A stretch of DNA of 64,000 bases, from NCBI RefSeq assembly GCF_014876185.1, contig NZ_JADALJ010000001.1:4155001-4219000 (forward strand). Reading direction: 5' to 3'. The position numbers and the translations under genes were made by a program. Below are positions 9,585 through 16,971 of this stretch, one piece after another; within the stretch, counting starts at the first letter, position 1, and each line of letters begins with the position of its first letter. The notes below the pieces were generated by a model, which searched no databases, was not told the DNA's origin, and saw only the letters and a program-made list of their open reading frames with translations. This stretch comes from Rufibacter sp. LB8. Its GTDB lineage: Bacteria > Bacteroidota > Bacteroidia > Cytophagales > Hymenobacteraceae.

Positions 9585-9586
9585 TG

Positions 9587-12022
9587 TTATTGGTTGCAGC
9601 CTATCATTTCCAGTGTACCAATGGGCGCGCCTGGCGGAAGTTCTTTGTGCAGTTGTGGTTTTGCGGTCTGCGGTTCGTCCAGGCGGTTCAGGGCGAGCAT
9701 GGCGTTGGCTTTCACCGAGGCATCTGAGGACTTGGCCAGCTTCTTAAGCTGTTTCTCCAGGTTGGAAAGTTGTAGGGTGGCTTCAGCTCTCACGGAATAG
9801 GCGGTGTTTTCATTCTGACTCAACGCAAGGAGGTGCGTGAGGACCAGTTGCTGGGTGAGCAGTTGAATTTGTCCGTCTAGGCCAGCGGCGGGCTTTACAT
9901 CCCAGGTGTTGGCCATAATTTGGTTCAAGACGTCATGCAAGCCTAGTTGGCTTCCGCGGGCTTTTAACTCTACCAAACGGGCAGCGCGCTCTGGGTGAAA
10001 TAAAAACGATAACGTAAAATTAGCCGAAGCCTCAGCCGCCGCCAAAGGGTCAAAGGTGAGGCCAGTGCGCTTGCTGAACAACTCCCGCGATGGTGACCAA
10101 CCGGCCGGTCTTGGCGGAATAGCCGCAATGATGTGTTCTGGTAACGTAAGCACGTTGGGTTGAAGCGTGGAAATCAAGGCATCTAAAGCTTTTTGCTGCT
10201 CTGCCAGAGGTACTTGTTCTGTGACTAACTGACCATCACCGCGAGAGGCGTAGGTATAATTCACACCGCCCACCAATTTGGCCACGGCCTCTACTTGATA
10301 GCGGTGGTAATTGTAAATGGGCACCAAGGCATCTTCCAGCATGGCCATGGGCACGCCCGGTTTGATGTTATTTTCGCCAAATTTCTCTAAAGCTTTCTTC
10401 CGGACGGCTAGTACGTGATGCAGTTCATCGGTGGCGTTGGCGCCGTTGTCCCAGAGGTGGGCTTGCGGGTGGGCGCCGCCGGGCGAACGGGCATCACGGT
10501 CAGAGATGAACTGTAAGCCGCGCTGATGACCAGTGCGCAGGAGTTGGTCTAAAGCTTGGGTTTCATTCGTGCCTTCAGGGAAGTCTTGATAGCCGTAGGT
10601 CACCGCCAGTTTGTCCCAGTCGCCCATGCCCACGGCATAGGCATCAGACAAATCAATATCGCCGGAGGCAGAAAGTTTCACGTTGGGGTGGAGGTAATCC
10701 ATCACGCTGGCGCGGTTGTTCACGCTGGCGGCGTAGTTGTGCATGATGCCCAGCGTGTGCCCCAACTCGTGCGCCGACAACTGCCGAAGCCGCGCCAAGG
10801 CCATTTTCATCATCTCTGGGTTGGCGGGTTTGCCGGTTTCATAGGGAGCGAGCAGGCCTTCGGCAATCAGATAATCCTGACGCACGCGCAAAGAACCCAA
10901 GCTCACGTGGCCTTTCATTATTTCGCCGGTGCGCGGGTCTGTCACGGATGCGCCATAAGACCAGCCGCGTGTGCTGCGGTGCACCCATTGAATCACGTTG
11001 TAACGCACATCCATGGGGTCAGCATCCACGGGCAAAATCTCGACCTTAAAGGCATCTTTATAACCCGCCGCCTCAAAAGCCTGCGCCCACCAACGGGCTC
11101 CGTCCAGCAGGGCGCTTCTAATGGGTCCGGGTGCGGCATGGTCCACGTAATAAACAATGGGTTTCACGGCTTCAGACACAGGCGCGGCTGGTTTCTTTTT
11201 CTGCAGACGGTGACGCGCAATAAAGCGTTTGGTGATGGATTCATCCACGGGCGTGCTGTAATCCATGTACTCAATCCCGAAGTACCCAGACCGAGGATCC
11301 ATGGCGCGCGGCGTATAGTTAGTGTCTGGCAGTTGAATGAAGGAATGGTGTTCGCGCAAGGTCAAGGCCTCAGTGGAAGGAGCCACGCTACGCACGAAAT
11401 TGCCGGCGTCATCGCCGCCCACAAAGGTGAGGGTGGCCTCAAACTCAGTGTTCTGCGGGAAGTTCTTGGTGCGGGGCAAGTACATAGCCGATCGGCTGGC
11501 ATCTAACCGGTAAGACCCTTGGCGGCTGCGCCGGATAGAACCTACCACGTCATGGGCATCACGCAGAAGAAAATCGGTGGCATCTACCAGCACGCGGTTG
11601 CCGTCGGTGGCTTCCACCTTGAAACCCCACAGCGTGCTCTGCGCGAACGACTGGGCCACGGCCTGTTCCTCGGCGGGGTTGCCGTTCATGGCGCGGTAAT
11701 TCTGGTTGGGTTCTACCAAGAGCACCTTCGGGCCCACCTTCTGGAAATACACCACGTGGGTGCCGCCCAACTGCCCCCGGTCCAGCCCGATGTCATTAGA
11801 ACCCAAGCCCGCTGGCAATGAACTCACATATAGAAACTGCTGGTCTAACTTGTCAATCTCCAGAAAGACTTTGCCGGTGGCCTCGTCCCAGTAAAATGGG
11901 AAGTAACCCGCAAACTTCTGCATACCCGCGGTTTTAGCAGAAATGCCCGCCGGTTTATTCTGGGCAAAAAGGGAAGTCATTGCTAAGAGTAGGGAGAAGC
12001 AGGAGAGGAGCGTTTTTCGCAT
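9587..12022 (-). CDS. secreted zinc-dependent metalloprotease (HExxHxxGxxH type)
   Basis: Large exported protease of the metzincin-like family found in Bacteroidota with DUF5117/DUF5118 regions. The active site HELGHTLGIMH (about residue 418 when counted from the chosen start) has both zinc histidines, the glutamate and the third ligand of the extended motif. A following MDYLHPN methionine turn candidate is consistent with a metzincin. The start at 12022 is chosen because it gives a clean signal peptide, MRKTLLSCFSLLLAMTSLFA; the ATG seven codons upstream (12043) lies in a degenerate palindrome and would add MTSKSQI. The C-terminal 150 residues are helical. It is likely periplasmic or outer-surface. 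The substrate is unknown. Confidence 0.87.
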   Translation of the reverse strand: MRKTLLSCFSLLLAMTSLFAQNKPAGISAKTAGMQKFAGYFPFYWDEATGKVFLEIDKLDQQFLYVSSLPAGLGSNDIGLDRGQLGGTHVVYFQKVGPKVLLVEPNQNYRAMNGNPAEEQAVAQSFAQSTLWGFKVEATDGNRVLVDATDFLLRDAHDVVGSIRRSRQGSYRLDASRSAMYLPRTKNFPQNTEFEATLTFVGGDDAGNFVRSVAPSTEALTLREHHSFIQLPDTNYTPRAMDPRSGYFGIEYMDYSTPVDESITKRFIARHRLQKKKPAAPVSEAVKPIVYYVDHAAPGPIRSALLDGARWWAQAFEAAGYKDAFKVEILPVDADPMDVRYNVIQWVHRSTRGWSYGASVTDPRTGEIMKGHVSLGSLRVRQDYLIAEGLLAPYETGKPANPEMMKMALARLRQLSAHELGHTLGIMHNYAASVNNRASVMDYLHPNVKLSASGDIDLSDAYAVGMGDWDKLAVTYGYQDFPEGTNETQALDQLLRTGHQRGLQFISDRDARSPGGAHPQAHLWDNGANATDELHHVLAVRKKALEKFGENNIKPGVPMAMLEDALVPIYNYHRYQVEAVAKLVGGVNYTYASRGDGQLVTEQVPLAEQQKALDALISTLQPNVLTLPEHIIAAIPPRPAGWSPSRELFSKRTGLTFDPLAAAEASANFTLSFLFHPERAARLVELKARGSQLGLHDVLNQIMANTWDVKPAAGLDGQIQLLTQQLVLTHLLALSQNENTAYSVRAEATLQLSNLEKQLKKLAKSSDASVKANAMLALNRLDEPQTAKPQLHKELPPGAPIGTLEMIGCNQ

Positions 12023-12049
12023 GATTTGGGATTTGGAGGTCAAAAACGG
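12010..12049. repeat. dispersed palindrome, degenerate copy at the protease start
   Basis: GCGTTTTTCGCATGATTT, GGG, ATTTGGAGGTCAAAAACGG. It overlaps both candidate start codons (12022 and 12043) of the zinc protease. Confidence 0.55.
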
Positions 12050-12122
12050 AATCAGCGAATAAGGTAGGGAAATTTGCGGGGCGGGGCAAGGGGGAGACGG
12101 CTGTCAATTAGCAGTATGAATT

Positions 12123-12521
12123 CTACTCAGCCCAATTCTCTAAAGAAATGTTCTTTAGGCGACCTATGTGCTTGATATTATTGGTAACCACAGTGAGCTC
12201 GTTTGCCAAAGCGGTAGCCCCAATCAATAAGTCAAAATCATCTACTAAAATGCCTTTTTTCCTGAGCCTGGCTTTTTCTTTCGCAAAAATGTCAAGGGCA
12301 CTAAAAATGGGTACAACTGTGAATTTTTGAATAAAGTCCTGGATCACTTTTCGGTTTTGCTCCTTCTTTTCGCTGTTTTCTGCTCCGTATTTGAGTTCGG
12401 CCACCGTGATTTCAGAAATAAAGCAATGTTCACTACCAACTTGTTCAATTTTAGCATCAAGGTCAAATCGGCCTTTTAAATAATAGATGCAGATATTGGT
12501 GTCTAGCAAATACTTTTTCAA
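12123..12521 (-). CDS. PIN-domain toxin, VapC-like
   Basis: Probable ribonuclease toxin of a type II toxin-antitoxin pair. The 132 residues form a complete PIN domain: LLDTNICIYYLKG at the N-terminus (acidic Asp7), ISEITVAELKYG with the conserved glutamate, DDFDLLIGATALA with two aspartates, and a late VTNNIKHIGRL (VapC usually has TxNxxHF). VapC-type toxins cut tRNA or rRNA (family knowledge). It overlaps the antitoxin gene upstream by 4 bases, as is typical for such pairs. The local AT content is higher than in the neighbours, which suggests acquired DNA. Confidence 0.88.
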   Translation of the reverse strand: MKKYLLDTNICIYYLKGRFDLDAKIEQVGSEHCFISEITVAELKYGAENSEKKEQNRKVIQDFIQKFTVVPIFSALDIFAKEKARLRKKGILVDDFDLLIGATALANELTVVTNNIKHIGRLKNISLENWAE

Positions 12522-12757
12522 AGTCCTTCAATTTGCCGGGTGAAAGTTCTGGACTGCTGTATTTCTTCAATGATGGTTTCAGCGGATTTGTCTGATTGAA
12601 AGGCCCCAAAAAGTTCTATCAAACTTTTCTCTTTGGATTTCTTCTGACTTTTAAGCGTTTGCGAAAGCCTGGAAATCAACTCCAGCTTGCTATCTGGACT
12701 TAGGTTATTCAAGAGCCCTAAGTAACTTTCAAGGATATGTAGGTTGGTTGTTTTCAT
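12518..12757 (-). CDS. VapB-type antitoxin partner (family not recognised)
   Basis: A 79-residue protein whose stop overlaps the start of the PIN toxin by 4 bases (ATGA-type coupling). It begins MKTTNLHILESYLGLLNNLS and continues with helical, lysine-rich sequence (LSQTLKSQKKSKEKS), ending in IEEIQQSRTFTRQIEGL. I see no clear AbrB or ribbon-helix-helix signature. The role as antitoxin is inferred from position, size and overlap. Such proteins neutralise the toxin and repress their own promoter. Confidence 0.75.
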   Translation of the reverse strand: MKTTNLHILESYLGLLNNLSPDSKLELISRLSQTLKSQKKSKEKSLIELFGAFQSDKSAETIIEEIQQSRTFTRQIEGL

Positions 12758-12774
12758 GGTACTACTTTACGTTT

Positions 12775-13329
12775 TTACTGGCTAATCTGTTTGTCTGCTA
12801 ATTGCAACTCCTCCACCTTCATTTTGAGATTGTAACCCCAATAGCCGAAAGGCTCAAAGAAGTTGATACAGTCTGATAACGAATTTAAACGTTGCAGCTT
12901 TGGTAGAATAAGTTCTTCAACATCTATGCTCACTTCTTTTGTAAAGTCACTAAGGTCCGTGTCATTGGTGATCAGGTAACCAAAATAGCTTTCTTCTCTA
13001 TATGTATGCTTCTTTCTATTCTCAGGAAGCAACTCACCATCACGAATTTGTGCGCTAAGGTCATCATAGGTGGCTTTTCTTTTGGCTGGGTCACGGAGAC
13101 GAGCAGTCAATGCAACTCCAAGGTTAAAGCAGAAACTTACCTCATCATTACTGTTCCAACGGGAGCTTTGTAAGTTAATAAATAGAAAAAACTCTCCTTT
13201 ACTCTTCCACCAATTTTGGCCTGAAGTTGAAAATCCCTCTTCTTTTAGTTTAGGCTTGAGATATGATTTTATAAATTCCTTCTGTTTTTCCTTCGCTGTC
13301 ATTTTTATCAGTTTGCTTTCAGCAATCAT
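12775..13329 (-). CDS. DUF4304-like protein
   Basis: A 184-residue cytoplasmic protein of unknown function. It matches the DUF4304 pattern: an N-terminal helix (KEKQKEFIKSYLKPKLKEEGF), then GQNWWKSKGEFFLFINLQSSRWN, a SFCFNLGV strand, and a late YFGYLITNDTDL. A second methionine at residue 10 (MTAKEKQ) is an equally good start. It lies 17 bases upstream of the antitoxin gene on the same strand, so it may share the transcript with the VapBC-like pair, although nothing links the functions. Codon use is AT-rich like the toxin pair. Confidence 0.75.
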   Translation of the reverse strand: MIAESKLIKMTAKEKQKEFIKSYLKPKLKEEGFSTSGQNWWKSKGEFFLFINLQSSRWNSNDEVSFCFNLGVALTARLRDPAKRKATYDDLSAQIRDGELLPENRKKHTYREESYFGYLITNDTDLSDFTKEVSIDVEELILPKLQRLNSLSDCINFFEPFGYWGYNLKMKVEELQLADKQISQ

Positions 13330-13436
13330 GGGGAAGATAGTATTTCTATATAATCTTCAATATACTAAATAATGAACTGAGTTTATAGAAGGAAGGGTTT
13401 GCTGCTTAAACCAACACAGAAAAGCTTAAACTAAAA

Positions 13437-13479
13437 TTCCCGTTTCCAGCCCCATTTCCCAAAACGAGCCCGAAAACGC
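13437..13479. repeat. dispersed palindrome, copy 6
   Basis: TTCCCGTTTCCAGCCCCATTT, CCCA, AAACGAGCCCGAAAACG. It lies 6 bases from the stop codon of the minus-strand dehydrogenase. Confidence 0.8.
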
Positions 13480-13484
13480 AAACC

Positions 13485-14543
13485 CTACAACACCACCCCG
13501 AACTTCTCGCATAAGCCTTCCAGATCTTTCACCACCGGCGGCAGCAATGGAATGCCGTCTTTCATCCGTTGCTCGGTGAAGATGCGCTCCGGGTCGCCGG
13601 GGATTAAGACGTGCTGGCCTTCCTTGGCTTTAGAGTTTCTGAAGCGGGTAATCCAGGTGTCCATGTGCTGCTTGAAATCTGCTGCCGGGCGGAAGGCGTC
13701 TACGCGCATGGCCCCGAAGAAATGCCCGATGCCGTCGCCCACCGGGTCTGCGGGCGGGGCCAGAAAACTCACGAAGGGCGGTACCCACGGCCCGTAATTC
13801 GCGCCGGAAAGTACGGCAGAGAAAATATCGACAATCGCGCCCAGCGCGTAGCCTTTGTGGCTGCCGGTGTCGCCGCCCAGCGGGAGGAGCGCGCCGCCGG
13901 CCTTGAGCTCGTTGGGGTTGGTGGAGGCAGAACCGTCGGCGGCCTGAATCCAGCCCAGCGGCGCTTGCAAGTTTTTGCGTTGGAGCATTTCCAGCTTCCC
14001 GTTGGCGGCGGTGGTGGTGGCCAAATCTGAGACAAACGGCGGCTGTTCACCGGCCGGAATGGCCACGGCAATGGGGTTGGTTCCCAAGAGCCGTTCCAGG
14101 GAATGCGTGGGCGCTACCAGCGGACTGGCGTTGGTCATCGCGATGCCGATCATGTCATGGGCCAAGGCTTTCATGGCGTGGTAACCGGCGATGCCGTAAT
14201 GGTTGGAATTTTTCACGCTCACCCAGCCGCTGCCCACGTTTTTGGCTTTCTCCAAGGCAATCTGCATGGCTTTGGGCGCGACTACCAAACCCAGGCCGCC
14301 GTCGCCGTCCACGGTGGCGGTGCTGGGCGTCTCGTGTACTATGCGCACGTGGGGTGTGGGGTTGATGCGGCCCGCTTCCCAGAGGCGCACATAGCCTACC
14401 AGCCGCGCCACGCCGTGCGAATCCACGCCCCGCACATCGGCGGAGAGCAAGGTCTCGGTGGCCAGGAGCGCATCTTCGTCGGGGCAACCCATGGAAAGGA
14501 AAATCTTTTGGGCGAAATCAAACAGGCGTTGGTAGGTGTACAT
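13485..14543 (-). CDS. Ldh family oxidoreductase (malate/L-lactate dehydrogenase type)
   Basis: NAD(P)-dependent dehydrogenase of the type 2 malate/L-lactate family (also ureidoglycolate and sulfolactate dehydrogenases), a fold distinct from classical LDH. Typical blocks are ADVRGVDSHGVARL with the catalytic histidine, TVDGDGGLGLVVAPKAM, NSNHYGIAGYHA, GTNPIAVAIPAG and GSHKGYALGAIVDIFSAVLSGA. The chosen ATG at 14543 (MYTYQRLFDFAQKIF) gives a 352-residue protein with the usual N-terminus. A further ATG at 14585 would add 14 residues. The gene is divergent from the DUF4139 gene. The exact 2-hydroxyacid substrate cannot be read from sequence. Confidence 0.9.
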   Translation of the reverse strand: MYTYQRLFDFAQKIFLSMGCPDEDALLATETLLSADVRGVDSHGVARLVGYVRLWEAGRINPTPHVRIVHETPSTATVDGDGGLGLVVAPKAMQIALEKAKNVGSGWVSVKNSNHYGIAGYHAMKALAHDMIGIAMTNASPLVAPTHSLERLLGTNPIAVAIPAGEQPPFVSDLATTTAANGKLEMLQRKNLQAPLGWIQAADGSASTNPNELKAGGALLPLGGDTGSHKGYALGAIVDIFSAVLSGANYGPWVPPFVSFLAPPADPVGDGIGHFFGAMRVDAFRPAADFKQHMDTWITRFRNSKAKEGQHVLIPGDPERIFTEQRMKDGIPLLPPVVKDLEGLCEKFGVVL

Positions 14544-14653
14544 GGGGCGTGTAAGGAATTTGTGCGCCAAAGGTAAGGGAATCAACAGAAAATAGCAGAG
14601 TCTGCGTTAGCTTTGGTATACTTGCTTTTACATCGCGCTAAACCCCTCTTTGT

Positions 14654-16297
14654 ATGAAAATTTATCGTCTGTCTTTGTTGCTTTTGCTCAGCTGTTTTGG
14701 GCTCCATTTCCAGATTCAAGCCCAAAAACAGGAATCCATGACCACGCAGGTGAAAGCCGTGACCGTGTTTCTGAACCGCGCGCAGGTCACCAACACCGGC
14801 CGCGCCTCTGTGGAGCCCGGCGTGACCGAACTGGTGCTGGAAGGCCTGCCTGCCCAACTAGACGAACGCTCTGTGCAGGTGAACCCCACCGGCCCCGTGA
14901 CCTTGCTTTCGGTGCGCTACGAACAGAATTTTCTGCAAACCGACACCAAACCGCAGGCGCAGCAACGGCTGGAAGATTCTCTGGAAAGTTACACCGGCCG
15001 CATCAGAACGCTCACTGACCAACGCGAAGTCCTTCAAAAAGAGGAAGCGCTCTTAACCGCCAACCAGAATTTAGGCGGCACCCAGACCGGTCTTACCGCC
15101 GCCCGCCTCAAAGAAGTAGCCGACTATTACCGCACCAGACTTTTGGCCATTAGAAAGGAAATACAAATCACAGATGCCCGTTTAAGCATTTTAAACGAAC
15201 GTCAGAGCGACTACATCCAGCAATTGGAACAGACGCGCCAGAAGCAGCAGGCCAACAACCGCGTGATTGTGGCGGTGAAGGCAGAGGCCCGCGCTCAGGT
15301 AAACCTGGAAGTGACCTATCTGGTGTACAACGCCGGCTGGGAACCCATCTATGATTTGCGCGCCTCTGGCAGCCAAGGCCCCGTGCAACTGCAATACAAA
15401 GCCAACGTGCGCCAGAACACCGGTGTGAACTGGAACAACGTGCAACTGACCCTCGCCACCACAAACCCCGCCGAAGGTGCCCAAAAACCAGAACTGGAGC
15501 CGCAGCGGATTGGGATTTTGGTGCATAATTCACTTGAGAAAATGTTACAAGGCAGAGCTGCAGGCGTTGCTGTGCAGAATAGTTCTTTGAGCGAAGTAGA
15601 AGTAACAGGATACGGAACAAGAACTAAGTCAAAAGCTGCTCCAGCCCCTGCCACAACCACCTCAAATTTCACTGAAGCCGTTACCACCACGCTCGCAGCT
15701 GAGTTCAAGATTGGGATTCCGTTCAGCGTGCCCTCAGACGGAAAGCCGCACACGGTAGATATTCAGCAGCACAGCCTCACCACCTCGTACGCGCACGTGA
15801 CTGCGCCAAAGATGGACCCCACCGCTTTTTTGGTCGCCTACCTCACCAACTGGGAAAACCTGAAGCTGCTTCCTGGACAGGCCAACGTCTTTCTGGCGGG
15901 CACTTTCACCGGCAAATCCTTCCTCAACCCAGAGCAAACCAGAGACACCCTCACGCTTTCGTTGGGCCGCGACCAGAACGTGGTGGTGCAGCGCGAACGC
16001 CTGAAAGATTACCAGAAGCGGCAAAGCTTGGGCAGTAACATCAAAGAGCAGTTCGGGTATGAGATCAGCCTGCGCAACACCAAAGCCCAGCCCGTGACCA
16101 TCACCGTAGAAGACCAGGTTCCTCTCAGTTCCACCTCTGAGATTGAAGTAGAAGACGTTGATACCAACGGCGGAACCCTTAACAAAGAAACCGGCAAAGT
16201 CACCTGGCGCGTCACCCTCCAACCCAACGAAACCCAGAAACGCACCCTCCGCTACGTGGTCAAATACCCCAAAGGCAAACAAGTAAGCGGACTATAA
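14654..16297 (+). CDS. DUF4139 (mucoidy-inhibitor MuiA family) exported protein
   Basis: A 547-residue exported protein of the MuiA/DUF4139 family, whose function is poorly known. Signal peptide: MKIYRLSLLLLLSCFGLHFQ, then IQAQ. An N-terminal DUF4140-like part (TTQVKAVTVFLNRAQVTNTG, LVLEGLPAQLDERSVQV) is followed by a coiled coil (about 100-200), then the beta-rich DUF4139 domain (TYLVYNAGWEPIYDLRA, QNTGVNWNNVQLTLAT, PFSVPSDGKPHTV, GKVTWRVTLQPNETQ). Odd points: the second half of the signal peptide is encoded by a copy of the dispersed palindrome (14692-14731), and residues 293-326 (SLEKMLQGRAAGVAVQ and EVEVTGYGTRTKS) resemble the plug signature of SusC-type TonB receptors. It may act at the cell envelope. 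Confidence 0.87.
   Translation: MKIYRLSLLLLLSCFGLHFQIQAQKQESMTTQVKAVTVFLNRAQVTNTGRASVEPGVTELVLEGLPAQLDERSVQVNPTGPVTLLSVRYEQNFLQTDTKPQAQQRLEDSLESYTGRIRTLTDQREVLQKEEALLTANQNLGGTQTGLTAARLKEVADYYRTRLLAIRKEIQITDARLSILNERQSDYIQQLEQTRQKQQANNRVIVAVKAEARAQVNLEVTYLVYNAGWEPIYDLRASGSQGPVQLQYKANVRQNTGVNWNNVQLTLATTNPAEGAQKPELEPQRIGILVHNSLEKMLQGRAAGVAVQNSSLSEVEVTGYGTRTKSKAAPAPATTTSNFTEAVTTTLAAEFKIGIPFSVPSDGKPHTVDIQQHSLTTSYAHVTAPKMDPTAFLVAYLTNWENLKLLPGQANVFLAGTFTGKSFLNPEQTRDTLTLSLGRDQNVVVQRERLKDYQKRQSLGSNIKEQFGYEISLRNTKAQPVTITVEDQVPLSSTSEIEVEDVDTNGGTLNKETGKVTWRVTLQPNETQKRTLRYVVKYPKGKQVSGL
14692..14731. repeat. dispersed palindrome inside a coding sequence, copy 7
   Basis: CTGTTTTGGGCTCCATTT, loop CCAG, ATTCAAGCCCAAAAACAG. 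It is in frame within the DUF4139 gene and encodes about residues 13-26, the end of the hydrophobic core and the cleavage region of the signal peptide. Confidence 0.88.
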
Positions 16298-16344
16298 ATT
16301 TCTGAAGGATTGTTCGTCATACACAAACAAACACAGCCTGTTAT

Positions 16345-16427
16345 TTTGGAAAGATTTTGTGGGCCAGCTAGAAAAGCGTTTGATTAACGTCTGTTTAGTT
16401 CGCCACCAAGATCCTTTCAGGATGACA
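16345..16427. repeat. dispersed element ending AGATCCTTTCAGGATGACA, copy 1
   Basis: It shares GAAAGATTT..., a diverged middle and CCACCAAGATCCTTTCAGGA with 23235-23310. The last part contains the palindrome TCCTGAAAGGA-like core. A third copy lies inverted at 43000-43040. Confidence 0.7.
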
Positions 16428-16481
16428 AAAGAGGGGATAGGTTTCGTCTGATTTTTATCTTTGTAGAGGAAAGTGACCAGC

Positions 16482-16526
16482 TTCCGTTTTCGGCTTCATT
16501 TTGAGAAATGAGCCCGAAAACGGAAG
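16482..16526. repeat. dispersed palindrome, copy 8
   Basis: TTCCGTTTTCGGCTTCATTT, TGAG, AAATGAGCCCGAAAACGGAA. Confidence 0.92.
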
Positions 16527-16545
16527 TTTTGTTTAGTAAAGTTTA

Positions 16546-16781
16546 ACACGCATTTCGTCCCCTTTTGAAGGGGGTAGGGGGATGATTTACTCTTGCTGAA
16601 TATCTTTTTAGAGCCTTCTATGGCGCGGAAGTTACTTCCGTGACTTATTGAACTGCTTTTTGAAAGTCACGGAAGTAACTTCCGCGCCATAGAGAAAAAT
16701 ATTGCCTTTTTATTAAAGCTGGTCTTTTCTTCTGCCGCCTTCGTCATCCCCCAACCCCCTTCAAAGGGGGACGATACGCGT
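16546..16781. mobile_element. MITE-like element B with terminal inverted repeats
   Basis: The same ends as element A: ACACGCATTTCGTCCCC at the left and GGGGGACGATACGCGT at the right, with GAAGGGGGTAGGGGGATGAT inside the left end and TCATCCCCCAACCCCCTTC inside the right. The core differs from A: a 28-base-arm hairpin at 16618-16692 (CTATGGCGCGGAAGTTACTT... and its complement). It has no coding frame. Confidence 0.7.
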
Positions 16782-16800
16782 CAACAAAACGTCCTTCTAT

Positions 16801-16845
16801 TCCCGTTTTCCGGCTCCAAATCCCAAACGCAGCCAAAACCAGAAA
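16801..16845. repeat. dispersed palindrome, degenerate copy 9
   Basis: TCCCGTTTTCCGGCTCCAAAT, CCCA, AACGCAGCCAAAACCAGAAACG. The arms have several mismatches. Confidence 0.55.
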
Positions 16846-16971
16846 CGCCCACAAAAATTCTCCCCACAGGCAACCGGCCAGGCCAACCCCGCATCTAGAA
16901 AGTATATTTGAGCATCGGCATTTTCTGGAACGGATTTTGCCTTTTGCTGAATATCAGATAATGCTAATATT

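Larger units (their letters stand above)
9057..9586. other. gene-free gap holding a MITE-like element and one palindrome
   Basis: No gene seen. Most of it is the element at 9160-9491, followed by the dispersed palindrome at 9547-9584 that adjoins the protease stop codon. Confidence 0.75.
16298..16971. other. gene-free gap of four stacked repeat elements
   Basis: No gene seen. In order: an element ending in AGATCCTTTCAGGATGACA (about 16313-16427), a dispersed palindrome (16482-16526), a MITE-like element (16546-16781) and a degenerate palindrome (16801-16845). Unique sequence of about 125 bases remains in front of the TPR gene. Confidence 0.75.

Noticed and set aside
10556-11506. 316-codon plus-strand frame opposite the zinc protease
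   Set aside because: His/Arg/Gln-rich shadow of the real gene; no recognisable features.
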